From Streptomyces sp. NBC_01275 (GTDB taxonomy: Bacteria; Actinomycetota; Actinomycetes; Streptomycetales; Streptomycetaceae), in contig NZ_JAPEOZ010000001.1 of NCBI RefSeq assembly GCF_026340655.1, positions 5,952,001 through 6,016,000 on the forward strand: a stretch of 64,000 nt of DNA. The letters run 5' to 3'. A program made the translations under genes and the position numbers. Positions 16,797-25,198 of this stretch are shown here, in pieces (positions within the stretch are counted from its first letter, which is position 1; every line of letters starts with the position of its first letter). The notes under the pieces are model-generated. The model saw nothing but the letters and a program-made list of their open reading frames with translations, made no database searches and had not been told where the DNA came from.

Positions 16797-18086
16797 GTGG
16801 CGGTGCAGGAGGCGAGACGGAGCGTGAACCCGGGCACGGGACCGGGCGCTCACGAGGGCGGCTGCGCCTGCGGGGACTGTCCGCACGGGGCGCGCGAGGG
16901 ACATCGGCGCGCGGTGGCGGAGTTCCTGCTGAAACGCGAGGAGTTCGCCGCCGGACAGGGGCTGCCCGCCGCGGTCGCCCACTCCGCCTCGGCCTCCCGC
17001 CAGTGGGTCTCCGAGGAGCTGACGCAGTCCGCGGAACTCGTCGCCGAACGCGGCCGCGCCGAGGGCGAGGCCTGGCTGACCCGTCTGTGGCTGCGGACGG
17101 CGGTCACCGTGTGGGCGACGGTCGTCGCGCTGCTGCTGGTCCAGTCCCTGACCGCGATCGGCGCGGGCTGGACCTCGGCCCGCACCGCCGGACTCCTCGC
17201 CGCGCTCCTCGTCGCCGGCGCGCTGACCACCGCCTCCTGGTTCCACCGGGCGCGCGGCGGCGTCCTCGCCCCCGTCATCGGCGAGGACAACCGGCTGTCC
17301 ACCTCCCGCGCGGTCGCCGCGGCCTGGGTGCTGCTCGTCGCCTACGCCGTGCTCGTCCTGGTCGGCCGGCTCGCCGCCGCCTCCGGGCACGCCGAGCGCG
17401 ACGCGCTGATCTCCGGGCTCGACCTCGCCCGCGGGGCCGGCGTGGTCACCGTCCTCGCCGTGGTCTGCGGGATCGCCGTGCTGGTGCGCCGCGTGGTCGG
17501 CCTGCGCGTCCTCGGCCAGCGGCTGCAGAAGGTCCGCGCCCACCGCCCCCGGGCCGCCGACCTCCTGACCGACGACGCCGGCCGCGGCACCTTCGCCGAC
17601 ATCCAGTACGTGGCGATCAGCGCCGTCGCCCTGGTCTTCGCCGCCGTCCGGCTGGCCCGCCGCCCCGACCAGCTGCCCGACCTGCCCTGGGGCCTCGCTG
17701 TGGTGGTCCTCGTGTCCGCCGCGACCTACGTCGCCGGCAAGTACGCCGAGGGCGGTCGGCCCGTCATCCTCTCCGTCGTCCGCTCCCGCGAGGCCGGCGA
17801 CCTCGACGCCCCGATCCGCACCGGCGACGACATCGAGATCCGCGGCGCCGGCTTCGTCCCGCCCGGCGCGCAGGGCGCCGACCGGCTCTCCCGCATGGTG
17901 GTCCGCATCGGCCCGGTCCACGTCCACGTCCCCCTCGTCCCGGTCACGGGCGGCTTCAGCAACCCCGCCGACGCGGTCCTCACCGTCCCGGTCCCCGCGG
18001 ACGTGGAGCCGGGCCGGGTGGAGGTACAGGTCGTGACGGCGGCCGGCGTGGAGACGAACCGGTACGCGATCGACGTGACGGAGTGA
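16797..18086 (+). CDS. Multi-pass membrane protein, unknown function
   Basis: Membrane protein of 429 aa from GTG 16797 (GTG at 16803 also possible). Near the N-terminus is a small Cys cluster (CACGDC, about residues 20-25), then a helical region with AEFLLKREEF and SEELTQSAELVAERGRAEGEAWL. About five hydrophobic segments follow (TAVTVWATVVALLLVQSL; TAGLLAALLVAGALTTASW; AAWVLLVAYAVLVLVGRL; GVVTVLAVVCGIAVLVRRVV; LAVVVLVSAATYVAG). The C-terminal soluble region of about 110 aa (IRTGDDIEIRGAGFVPPG to NRYAIDVTE) looks like an IPT/TIG-type beta-sandwich. I do not recognise the family. No partner gene is evident. Confidence 0.8.
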   Translation: MAVQEARRSVNPGTGPGAHEGGCACGDCPHGAREGHRRAVAEFLLKREEFAAGQGLPAAVAHSASASRQWVSEELTQSAELVAERGRAEGEAWLTRLWLRTAVTVWATVVALLLVQSLTAIGAGWTSARTAGLLAALLVAGALTTASWFHRARGGVLAPVIGEDNRLSTSRAVAAAWVLLVAYAVLVLVGRLAAASGHAERDALISGLDLARGAGVVTVLAVVCGIAVLVRRVVGLRVLGQRLQKVRAHRPRAADLLTDDAGRGTFADIQYVAISAVALVFAAVRLARRPDQLPDLPWGLAVVVLVSAATYVAGKYAEGGRPVILSVVRSREAGDLDAPIRTGDDIEIRGAGFVPPGAQGADRLSRMVVRIGPVHVHVPLVPVTGGFSNPADAVLTVPVPADVEPGRVEVQVVTAAGVETNRYAIDVTE

Positions 18087-18253
18087 GGGAGAGAGCGACG
18101 GAGTGACCGCAGCGGCGAAGGCCGGGGCGGGGCGGGGCGACAGATGGGCGGCACGGACAGTTTTGTCGGCTCAAACAGTTGAGCGCATCCCCCATTTCGT
18201 ACGTATGGTCTGTTGAGGGGTCCCACTCAGGCGGGCGAGAGGCGGCTACGGCG

Positions 18254-18787
18254 ATGGCTCACGGCATGCGGACGGACACCTACCCCCCTTATCTCGACGG
18301 CGGCGGCCGCGGCTGGCGGGACACCGCCACCCGGTACGCCCTCCTTCCTCTGCGCGTCTTCCTCGGCGTCACCTTCATCTACGCGGGCCTCGACAAACTC
18401 ACCGACAGCGCCTTCATGAAGGACAGCGGCGCCGGCTCGATCGGCGACACCATGCGCGCCGTCCGTGACTCCTCGGCCATCCCCGCCCTGGTCGACCTGG
18501 CCCTGAAGAACCCGGTCGGCTTCGGCTACGCCATCGCCCTCGGTGAACTCGCCGTCGGCCTCGGCGCCCTGTTCGGCCTGCTCACCCGCCTCGCCGCACT
18601 CGGCGGCGCGCTGATCTCGCTCAGCCTGTGGCTGACGGTGAGCTGGGCCTCGGAGCCGTACTACTACGGCAACGACCTGGCCTACCTCATGGCCTGGCTC
18701 CCCCTCGTCCTCGCAGGCGCCCCCTACCTCTCCCTCGACGCCCTCCTGCACAACCGCCGCCGCCAACGCTCAGGCGGCCTCAGCTAG
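18254..18787 (+). CDS. DoxX family membrane protein
   Basis: DoxX-type integral membrane protein of 177 aa with four predicted helices. The family block LRVFLGVTFIYAGLDKLTD is near residues 32-50, followed by VGFGYAIALGELAVGLGALFGLLTRLAALGGALISLSLWLTV and a last helix AYLMAWLPLVLAGAPYLSLDALL. DoxX proteins are linked to thiosulfate:quinone oxidation or redox protection in some organisms; the role here is unproven. ATG at 18254 is used; a second in-frame ATG is at 18266. The 167-bp upstream region should hold its promoter. Downstream are minisatellite-like repeats. Confidence 0.88.
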   Translation: MAHGMRTDTYPPYLDGGGRGWRDTATRYALLPLRVFLGVTFIYAGLDKLTDSAFMKDSGAGSIGDTMRAVRDSSAIPALVDLALKNPVGFGYAIALGELAVGLGALFGLLTRLAALGGALISLSLWLTVSWASEPYYYGNDLAYLMAWLPLVLAGAPYLSLDALLHNRRRQRSGGLS

Positions 18788-18917
18788 GACCTGACCGGCA
18801 GGTCAAGTCGCAGGAAACGGGCGGGGCCTTGGAGCGGGGCGAGCGGGGTCTGGCCCCGGTCAGAGATCCTCCGGCCTCCGGCAAGGCTTTCTCCGGGCCC
18901 CGGTCAGGATCCTCCGG

Positions 18918-18986
18918 CCTCCGGTCAAGTGGTCTCCGGTCAAGCGGGCTCCGGCCAAGTGGTCTCCGGCCAAGCGGTCTCCGGCC
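18918..18986. repeat. 15-bp tandem repeat, about 4.5 copies
   Basis: Units at 18918-18932, 18933-18947, 18948-18962, 18963-18977 and a partial fifth. The core is NCTCCGGYCAAGYGG. Alternate units differ at AAGTGG/AAGCGG, indicating an older 30-bp duplication. Confidence 0.85.
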
Positions 18987-19071
18987 GGGGGCCAGGGGAC
19001 GGGGGCAAGTACCAGCGGGCGGGGGCCAGGGGACGGGGGCAAGAACCAGCGGGCGGGGGCCAGGGATCTCC
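18986..19071. repeat. 34-bp tandem repeat, about 2.5 copies
   Basis: Units 18986-19019 and 19020-19053 differ by one base (AAGTACC versus AAGAACC), followed by a partial third. They abut the 15-bp repeat array. Confidence 0.85.
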
Positions 19072-19211
19072 GGCCAGGCGGGGGCGGACCCAGGGACCCC
19101 GGTCAGGAGAGCGGGCACCAGGACCCCGGCCGGCAGGGCAGGCGCCAAGGACCCAAGGGCCAGTAGGGCAGGAACCAGCCGAGCATGGGGTCAGAAGCCA
19201 AGGACCATCGG

Positions 19212-19457
19212 TCAGGCCACTTGGTCTGGCCCGCCCGCCTCGGCCGGTATGCCCCGGCCCCGTCCGCTCCGTCTGCGCAGGGCCCGGGTCACGGCAGCCG
19301 TCGCGCCCGCCAGGCAGAGCCCGGCCACGACCAGCGGGATGACGGCGAACCACGGTGTCTCCCAGAGCCCGCCCGCGTCACCTGCGTAGACGACGCCCGC
19401 GAGGGTGAAGAAGAGACCGGCGACCAGCCTGCCCGGCCGGAACTCATGACGTAGCAC
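19212..19457 (-). CDS. Small membrane protein coupled to PspC gene
   Basis: Small protein of 81 aa with two hydrophobic segments (LVAGLFFTLAGVVYAG and FAVIPLVVAGLCLAGATAAVTRAL) and a basic, Gly-rich tail. GTG start at 19457 lies inside the end of the PspC gene (14-nt overlap), so translation is probably coupled. Its second codon is CTA, a rare codon in this genome. No family is recognised; the position suggests an accessory to the PspC protein. Confidence 0.75.
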   Translation of the reverse strand: MLRHEFRPGRLVAGLFFTLAGVVYAGDAGGLWETPWFAVIPLVVAGLCLAGATAAVTRALRRRSGRGRGIPAEAGGPDQVA

Positions 19458-20925
19458 GGGCCACCTCCGCCTGTCCCGCTCCGACCTGGAGGTCGAGGTC
19501 GATCGTCCCGGCGTCCTTCGCGCCCGACACCGGGGTCAGGGTCGTCTCCTGGTGCTTGCCCGGCTCCACGTCCACGTCCTTCTTGTCGTCGCCCGGCAGC
19601 TGGATGTCCCCCAGCCCCACGTCGATCTTCACCTTCACGGTCACGTCCGGCGGCACGATCACCCTCAGCTTGCCCACCCCCACCTCGGCGTTGGTGCTCA
19701 CCGTCTGCCCCTTGGCCAGCTCCAGCCGGGACAGGTCCAGGGTGCCCGCGCCGGTGCCCAGGTCGTAGGCCTCCCGCACGTCCGCCACCGCCGTGGGCTG
19801 CCAGGTCGTGTCGATCCAGTGCGTGCCGATGTCCTTGGGCAGGGCCGTCGAGCCGGCCAGCAGGGCCGCTGTGAGGATCGCCAGGAACACCGACCCCGCG
19901 CCCGTGCGCCCCAGGAACGAGCTGACCGCGATGCCGGCGCCGAGCACGATGAGCGCGGCCGCGAGGCCGGCCTGCAGGCTGGTGCCGAGCGCGTGGTCGT
20001 CCCAGAGGAGCCGGGTGGCCAGGGTGCCCGCGAGCAGGGCCAGCAGGAAGACCCAGCCGCCGATCCAGCGGGGGCCGCGCGGCCCGGAGGAGCGGCCGGG
20101 CGGGGTGCGTATGTCCTCGGGGCCGTCCGGGTCGTGCTCGTGGCCGGTCAGGCTGACGTTGACATACGCCGAGATGTCCCGGCCTCGGGAGTCGCGCGGA
20201 CCCCACAGATAGCCCGTGCCGCCGACGTGTGTGCCGTCCTTGACGATGGGGTCGCGCCACCAGGAGGGGTAGGCGGACGGGACCGGCGGCGCCTGCGCCT
20301 CCGGCGGGGCGTCGGCGACGGCCTGCGCGGCGAGCGGGTCGGGGTCGGAGGAGTCCCGGTGCCGCGACCAGTACCCGGCGCCCGCGAGGAGCAGGGAGAG
20401 GACGACGGCGAAGGTCAGCACGCTGCCGTTGTTCAGCATCGACAGGAACACCCCGCAGCCGACCAGTGCGAACAGCACGGCCGTGAGGGCCTGGCCGTCG
20501 ACCCGGCCGGTCAGCAGCTTCCGTACCTCGTTCTCCTCCTCGTCGGCATACGGGACGAAGAGCCAGGCGAAACCGTAGAAGATGAGGCCGATGCCGCCGG
20601 TCGCGGAGAGCACGGCGAGGGTGATCCGGAAGATGACCGGGTCCATGTCGTACTGCCGCCCGAGGCCCGCGCACACCCCGGCGAGCATCTTGTGCCGCCG
20701 GTCGCGCCGGAACCTGGGCGGGCGCTCGACCGCCTCGCCGCCTTCCGGAGCCTGGCCCGCATCGGCCTGGGTTCCGTGCCTTCCCTGCCCTCCGTGCCTG
20801 TCCTGCTTTCCGTGCGCGCGAGGCTTCTCACCTGCGGCGCCCGGGGCGCCGGTGGACGGGGCGGCCGCGTCGGGCGCGGCGCCCCCGTCGGGCACGGCGT
20901 CCGCGGCGTGCTGGTGATCTGTCAT
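19444..20925 (-). CDS. PspC-domain membrane protein with LiaF-like tail
   Basis: Protein of 493 aa. A disordered N-terminus (His/Gly/Ala/Gln-rich, about 70 aa) is followed by a PspC domain (FRRDRRHKMLAGVCAGLGRQYDMDPVIFRITLAVLSATGG..FYGFAWLFVP). Several further membrane segments come next. The C-terminal beta-rich region of about 120 aa (LDLSRLELAKGQTVSTNAEVGVGKLRVIVP..) resembles the extracytoplasmic LiaF/toastrack domain that senses envelope stress. ATG at 20925. The gene is divergent, with a 179-bp gap, from a PspC-histidine kinase and LuxR regulator. That arrangement mirrors LiaF-LiaS-LiaR. Together with the small membrane gene it probably forms an operon. Confidence 0.88.
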   Translation of the reverse strand: MTDHQHAADAVPDGGAAPDAAAPSTGAPGAAGEKPRAHGKQDRHGGQGRHGTQADAGQAPEGGEAVERPPRFRRDRRHKMLAGVCAGLGRQYDMDPVIFRITLAVLSATGGIGLIFYGFAWLFVPYADEEENEVRKLLTGRVDGQALTAVLFALVGCGVFLSMLNNGSVLTFAVVLSLLLAGAGYWSRHRDSSDPDPLAAQAVADAPPEAQAPPVPSAYPSWWRDPIVKDGTHVGGTGYLWGPRDSRGRDISAYVNVSLTGHEHDPDGPEDIRTPPGRSSGPRGPRWIGGWVFLLALLAGTLATRLLWDDHALGTSLQAGLAAALIVLGAGIAVSSFLGRTGAGSVFLAILTAALLAGSTALPKDIGTHWIDTTWQPTAVADVREAYDLGTGAGTLDLSRLELAKGQTVSTNAEVGVGKLRVIVPPDVTVKVKIDVGLGDIQLPGDDKKDVDVEPGKHQETTLTPVSGAKDAGTIDLDLQVGAGQAEVARATS

Positions 20926-21104
20926 GACTCCATGGTGGCAAGCGGAACGCTCCGGCGGCAGTCGGAATGACCCTGGTCGGACCCTGATATCGGCCCTGAC
21001 CCCGGGCGGGGGAGGTGTTCGACCTGCGGCGGCGTCGAAGATCAGGGGCGTCTCGGGGGCGAACCCTGATGCCCGGGCCCGCCCGCCGTGTGACCATCGT
21101 TGGC

Positions 21105-22397
21105 ATGCCGGAAGCCGCCACAACGCCACTCGTCGAACCGCGGCCGCCGCGCAAGCTCTACCGCAGCAGCGACGGACGCTGGCTGGGTGGCGTGGCGCGG
21201 GGGCTCGCCGGGCATCTCGGGCTGCCCGTCGTGTGGGTGCGGCTCGTCTTCGTCGGCCTGTTCATGGCGGACGGCCTCGGCGCCCTGCTCTACGCGGCCT
21301 TCTGGTTCTTCGTGCCGCTCGGTGTCGGCGGTGTCGGCGACCAGAAGCCCCCCTCCCTCGTCGCCACCGAGACCGCGCCCGACGGCCGCCGCCGGCTGGT
21401 CGCCCGCAGACCCGACAAGGGCCAGATCGTCGCCCTGCTCCTCATGGTCGTCGTCGCCATGGTCTTCGTGGGCAATGTGAATCTGGGCAGTGGCGCCAAG
21501 GCCTATCTGCTGCCCGCCGTCCTCGTCGGCGCGGGCGTCGCCCTCGTCTGGCGTCAGGCGGACAACGCCCGCCGGGCCCGCTGGGTCGAGGTCGGCCGCA
21601 GACGCCGGACGCTCACGCTGCTGCGCGCCGGCGCCGGGGTCCTCCTCGTCACCGCCGGCGTCTCGGGCATCTTCGTCCTGCAGGGCTCCGCCGCCCACCT
21701 CGGCTCCGTCCTGCAGGCGGCCCTCGCCGTCCTGGTCGGCATCACGCTTCTCGCCGGCCCCTACCTGGTCCGGATGACCCAGGACCTCTCCGAGGAGCGC
21801 CTGATGCGCATCAGGGCCCAGGAGCGTGCGGAGGTCGCCGCCCATGTCCACGACTCGGTGCTGCACACCCTGACCCTGATCCAGCGAAACGCGGAGAACG
21901 CGGGCGAGGTGCGCCGCCTCGCCCGGGCCCAGGAGCGCGACCTGCGTACCTGGCTCTACAAACCCGAGGGCACCGGCAAGGATGAGGAGGACGAGCCGAC
22001 CACGGTCGCCGACGCGGTGCGTCGCAGCGCCGCCGAGGTCGAGGACAAGCACGGCGTGCCGATCGAGGTCGTGGTCGTGGGCGACTGCCCGCTCGACGAC
22101 CGGGTCGGGGCACAGATGCAGGCCGCGCGCGAGGCGATGGTGAACGCCGCCAAGTACGGTGGCGAGGGCGGCGCGGTACAGGTCTACGCCGAAGTCGAGG
22201 GCAGGACGGTCTTCGTGTCCGTCCGGGACCGCGGCCCCGGCTTCGACCTCGACTCGATACCCGCCGACCGCATGGGCGTCAGAGAATCGATCATCGGCCG
22301 CATGGAGCGCCACGGCGGCACGGCGCGGCTGCGGGCGGTCCCGGGCGGCGGCACGGAGGTCGAGCTGGAGATGGAGAGGGCGGAGAAGACGTCATGA
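21105..22397 (+). CDS. PspC-domain sensor histidine kinase
   Basis: Membrane histidine kinase of 430 aa. An N-terminal PspC domain (KLYRSSDGRWLGGVARGLAGHLG.., two helices) is fused to further membrane helices (about 100-200), then a HisKA_3-type phosphoacceptor region (HVHDSVLHTL, H249) and a GHKL ATPase domain with the N box REAMVNAAKYG and DRGPGFD. It should phosphorylate the regulator encoded by the next gene, whose ATG overlaps this stop by 4 nt. ATG at 21105 is chosen; a GTG at 21090 is possible. PspC fused directly to a kinase is a recurring actinobacterial design for envelope-stress sensing. Confidence 0.9.
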   Translation: MPEAATTPLVEPRPPRKLYRSSDGRWLGGVARGLAGHLGLPVVWVRLVFVGLFMADGLGALLYAAFWFFVPLGVGGVGDQKPPSLVATETAPDGRRRLVARRPDKGQIVALLLMVVVAMVFVGNVNLGSGAKAYLLPAVLVGAGVALVWRQADNARRARWVEVGRRRRTLTLLRAGAGVLLVTAGVSGIFVLQGSAAHLGSVLQAALAVLVGITLLAGPYLVRMTQDLSEERLMRIRAQERAEVAAHVHDSVLHTLTLIQRNAENAGEVRRLARAQERDLRTWLYKPEGTGKDEEDEPTTVADAVRRSAAEVEDKHGVPIEVVVVGDCPLDDRVGAQMQAAREAMVNAAKYGGEGGAVQVYAEVEGRTVFVSVRDRGPGFDLDSIPADRMGVRESIIGRMERHGGTARLRAVPGGGTEVELEMERAEKTS

Positions 22398-23161
22398 GCG
22401 ACCCGACGGACACGAACGGCACGAGCGGGACGAGCGGGACGAACAGTGCGGCGGGAGCGGCCGGTTCGGCCGAGGTCGGCCACGGCGAGGGCGCGAGCGG
22501 GCGACATGTGCGCGTGGTCCTCGTCGACGACCACCGTATGTTCCGCACAGGGGTGCAGGCCGAGATCGGCCAGACCGAGCAGACGGGCGTCGAGGTCGTC
22601 GGCGAGGCCGCGGACGTCGACCAGGCGGTCACGGTCATCACCGCGACCCGGCCCGAGGTGGTGCTCCTCGACGTCCATCTGCCGGGCGGCGGCGGGGTCG
22701 AGGTGCTGCGCCGCTGTGCCGCGTTGATGTCCGACGCCGAACAGCCGGTGCGCTTCCTCGCCCTGTCCGTGTCGGACGCGGCGGAGGACGTGATCGGGGT
22801 GATCCGCGGCGGCGCCCGGGGCTATGTCACCAAGACGATCACCGGCACCGATCTGGTCGCCTCCGTCTTCCGCGTCCAGGAGGGCGACGCCGTCTTCTCC
22901 CCGCGGCTGGCCGGATTCGTCCTCGACGCCTTCGCCTCCACGGACGCCCCGCCGGTCGACGAGGACCTGGACCGCCTCACCCAGCGCGAGCGCGAGGTCC
23001 TGCGCCTCATCGCCCGGGGGTACGCCTACAAGGAGATCGCCAAGCAGCTCTTCATCTCCGTGAAGACGGTCGAGTCCCATGTCTCGGCGGTCCTCAGGAA
23101 GCTCCAGCTGTCCAACCGCCACGAGCTGACACGGTGGGCGACGGCACGCCGCCTGGTGTGA
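22394..23161 (+). CDS. LuxR/NarL-family response regulator
   Basis: Response regulator of 255 aa. A disordered N-terminal extension of 38 residues rich in Gly/Ser/Thr precedes the receiver domain (VRVVLVDDHRMF; phospho-acceptor D93 in VVLLDVHLPG). The C-terminal LuxR helix-turn-helix reads LTQREREVLRLIARGYAYKEIAKQLFISVKTVESHVS. It is translated from an ATG overlapping the kinase stop (ATGA), so the two are one unit. By analogy with LiaR it may activate the divergent PspC gene. The N-terminal extension is unusual for this family. Confidence 0.92.
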   Translation: MSDPTDTNGTSGTSGTNSAAGAAGSAEVGHGEGASGRHVRVVLVDDHRMFRTGVQAEIGQTEQTGVEVVGEAADVDQAVTVITATRPEVVLLDVHLPGGGGVEVLRRCAALMSDAEQPVRFLALSVSDAAEDVIGVIRGGARGYVTKTITGTDLVASVFRVQEGDAVFSPRLAGFVLDAFASTDAPPVDEDLDRLTQREREVLRLIARGYAYKEIAKQLFISVKTVESHVSAVLRKLQLSNRHELTRWATARRLV

Positions 23162-23247
23162 GCGGGAGCCGCCTGGTGTGACCGGACGGCGCGATCGGGA
23201 CGGGGGAGTCGCGCTGCCGCCTCCGGTGGCCGGGGCCCTTCGGCCCT

Positions 23248-24354
23248 TCACACCACCCGCGTCGCCCCCGCGAACGGCATCTCGTCGATCGGCGCCACGC
23301 GTACCGGGGCCGACGGGTTGGGGGCGTGGATCATCTGGCCGTTTCCGATGTAGAGGCCGACGTGGGAGATGCCCGAGTAGAAGAACACCAGGTCGCCCGG
23401 GAGGAGTTCGGAGCGGGAGACGCGCTGTCCGGCGCCGATCTGGGCGTACGTCGTGCGGGGCAGGGAGACGCCGGCGGAGCGGTACGCGGCCAGCATGAGC
23501 CCCGAGCAGTCGAAGGCGTCCGGGCCGGTCGCCCCCCACACATAGGGGCTGCCCAGCTTGGAGTAGGCGAAGGAGACGGCGGCCGCCGCACGGGAGTTGG
23601 GGGCGTCGGCGCCGGAAGAGCCGGGTGTCCGGAGGCTGTCGCGCGCTCCGGTCCCGGCCGCCCGTGACGCGCGGTCACCCGTGCCGCCGCCGTACGCACC
23701 GCCGCCTGTGCCCTCCCCGATGCGGGCGCGTTGCGCCGCCGTCAGCTGGGACAGCAGACGGCGGGCTGCGTCGAGCTTGCCGGTGATGGTCTTCTTGTGG
23801 GTTCTCAGCTCGGCCTGGCGCGTTTTGAGGGAGGTCAGCTCGACGCGCGCGGCGCCGCGCAGCTGTTCGATCTCCCGCAGCTGGCCGCGGACCTCGGCGA
23901 CGGCGGCCGACTGCCGGTCGCCGGCCCGTTCGGCGAAGGCGGCGCCGTCGAGGTACTGGTCGGGGTCGTCGGAGAGCGCCAGCTGCACGGCCGGGTCGAG
24001 GCCGCCGCTGCGGTACTGCGCCGCCGCCATCGAACCCAGCGCCTCCCGAGCCGAGTTGAGCCGTTCCTCCTTGCGCGCCGCCTCGTCCCGGAGAGTCTCC
24101 AGACGCTGCTCGGCCGCCGTCGCCTTCGCCTGCGCGCCGTTGTACCTCTCCGTCGCCTCCTCCGCCTCCCGGTACAGCTTGTCCACCTTGGCCTTGACCT
24201 GGTCCGGTGTCAGATTCGGCTCGGCGTGGCCGGTGCCGTCGAAGGCGGTCGCCGTCGCCACGCCCGCGAGGGCGAGCGTGGCCGCCGTCCGGGCCGTCTG
24301 GCCGCCGAGCGAGCGCTGTCGGGGCTTGCGGTGCGCTGCCACGTGGGACTGCAC
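23248..24354 (-). CDS. Secreted NlpC/P60 peptidoglycan hydrolase
   Basis: Secreted cell-wall endopeptidase of the NlpC/P60 family, 368 aa. Signal peptide at about residues 1-44, then a long coiled-coil region (about 48-210: EEATERYNGAQAKATAAEQRLETL..). A Gly/Ser linker leads to the catalytic domain (about 254-368) with the nucleophile in FDCSGL (C283), the catalytic His in ISHVGLYIG (H331) and a third polar residue in MIHAP (H343). It should cleave stem peptides outside the membrane. GTG at 24354 with AAAGGAC upstream. The leader contains a perfect 11-bp hairpin (24396-24424). Paralogue of the product of 26328-27497. Confidence 0.92.
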   Translation of the reverse strand: MQSHVAAHRKPRQRSLGGQTARTAATLALAGVATATAFDGTGHAEPNLTPDQVKAKVDKLYREAEEATERYNGAQAKATAAEQRLETLRDEAARKEERLNSAREALGSMAAAQYRSGGLDPAVQLALSDDPDQYLDGAAFAERAGDRQSAAVAEVRGQLREIEQLRGAARVELTSLKTRQAELRTHKKTITGKLDAARRLLSQLTAAQRARIGEGTGGGAYGGGTGDRASRAAGTGARDSLRTPGSSGADAPNSRAAAAVSFAYSKLGSPYVWGATGPDAFDCSGLMLAAYRSAGVSLPRTTYAQIGAGQRVSRSELLPGDLVFFYSGISHVGLYIGNGQMIHAPNPSAPVRVAPIDEMPFAGATRVV

Positions 24355-24844
24355 GTCCTTTCGTACGACCGCCTCGTCCGCACGGCCGCCGCGGCGGCCG
24401 CGGGCTGTCAGCGAGCCCGCGGCCGTCGGCGGGGGAGCGGACGGACGGCCGCGGGGAGCGGCTGACGCGTCCGACGGCGGCCCGCACAGGGGGAGCGGGG
24501 CCGCCGCCGGACTTCTCGGCGGTGGTGGCCGACTGCCGCCCCTGGCCCGGGCGGCGGTGGGGAGCCGGTCACCTGGGGGAGGACGCTAGGCCCGTAGGTG
24601 TCGGGTGGGTAACGCGATGTGCGGAAGTGGCGTGAGCGGACTGTCGGGTGACCGTATGTGTCCGAGAATCCGGGCCGGGCGCGTCGGGTTCACGCGGCGC
24701 GCTGACCGAAGGGGTGAATCCGGGACATCGTGGAGCGGCCGGGTGCTATGGGACGCATATATGCAAGTCCGGTATCGCGGGCCCGGTCACCCGGGGAGGG
24801 GCCGGTGTCCGGAGGCTCCGGTGCGGCTGACTAGCATCCGGCTC
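24355..24844. other. Divergent regulatory region with structured leader
   Basis: About 490 bp between the NlpC/P60 gene (leftward) and a small membrane gene (rightward). On the leftward leader is a perfect 11-bp hairpin (24396-24406 with 24414-24424, 7-nt loop) within GC-rich imperfect repeats. I looked for the ydaO riboswitch seen at the paralogue and did not find its conserved blocks. A 10-bp AT-rich palindrome GCATATATGC (24755-24764) stands out in this GC-rich DNA. No gene seen. Confidence 0.5.
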
Positions 24845-25198
24845 ATGGACGTACTCATCCATCTCTTCGTCGGCCTGCACATCGTCGGCATCGCCGCGCT
24901 CCTGGGCGGCTTCCTCACCCAGCTGAAGGCGATGGGTCAGGGCACGGCGCGCTTCGTGCCCGCGATGCTGCACGGCGCGGCGACGATGCTGGTCACCGGC
25001 GTGATCCTGGTCGGTCTCAACCAGGCGGACGACCAGCATGTCAACAACATCAAGATCGGCGTGAAGCTGGCCCTGCTGATCGTGATCCTCGGCCTCGTCT
25101 ATGTGAAGCGGGACGACGAGAAGGTGGAGAAGCCCCTGTTCGGCCTGGTCGGGCTGCTGACCGTGGTGAACATCTTCATCGCGGTGCTCTGGACCTGA
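24845..25198 (+). CDS. Small four-helix membrane protein
   Basis: Membrane protein of 117 aa made almost entirely of four hydrophobic helices (VLIHLFVGLHIVGIAALLGGF; FVPAMLHGAATMLVTGVILVG; IKIGVKLALLIVILGLVYV; PLFGLVGLLTVVNIFIAVLW), joined by short charged loops. A His in the first helix and another in the second could bind a cofactor, but I cannot name a family. ATG at 24845. Its 3' end overlaps the convergent transporter gene by 23 bp. Confidence 0.8.
   Translation: MDVLIHLFVGLHIVGIAALLGGFLTQLKAMGQGTARFVPAMLHGAATMLVTGVILVGLNQADDQHVNNIKIGVKLALLIVILGLVYVKRDDEKVEKPLFGLVGLLTVVNIFIAVLWT

Larger units (their letters stand above)
18788..19211. other. Intergenic region dominated by minisatellite repeats
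   Basis: About 420 bp between DoxX and the small membrane gene. It contains no gene I can support. Bases 18918-19071 hold two different tandem repeats (annotated). The flanks are degenerate copies of similar GGCCGG/CAGGACC-rich words. Open frames here, such as one reading (PLGRR)n on the minus strand, simply reflect the repeats. Confidence 0.6.

Noticed and set aside
18780..19148. Minus-strand frame encoding (PLGRR)n-like repeats.
   Set aside because: The peptide is a direct product of the minisatellite; no start signal or family, and it would be unique to the repeat.
24355..24700. Possible second ydaO riboswitch upstream of the first NlpC/P60 gene.
   Set aside because: The conserved GCCGGAGCCGGG, GGGTGA and CGAACC...GTAGGCGG blocks were not found in order; only an unrelated hairpin is there.
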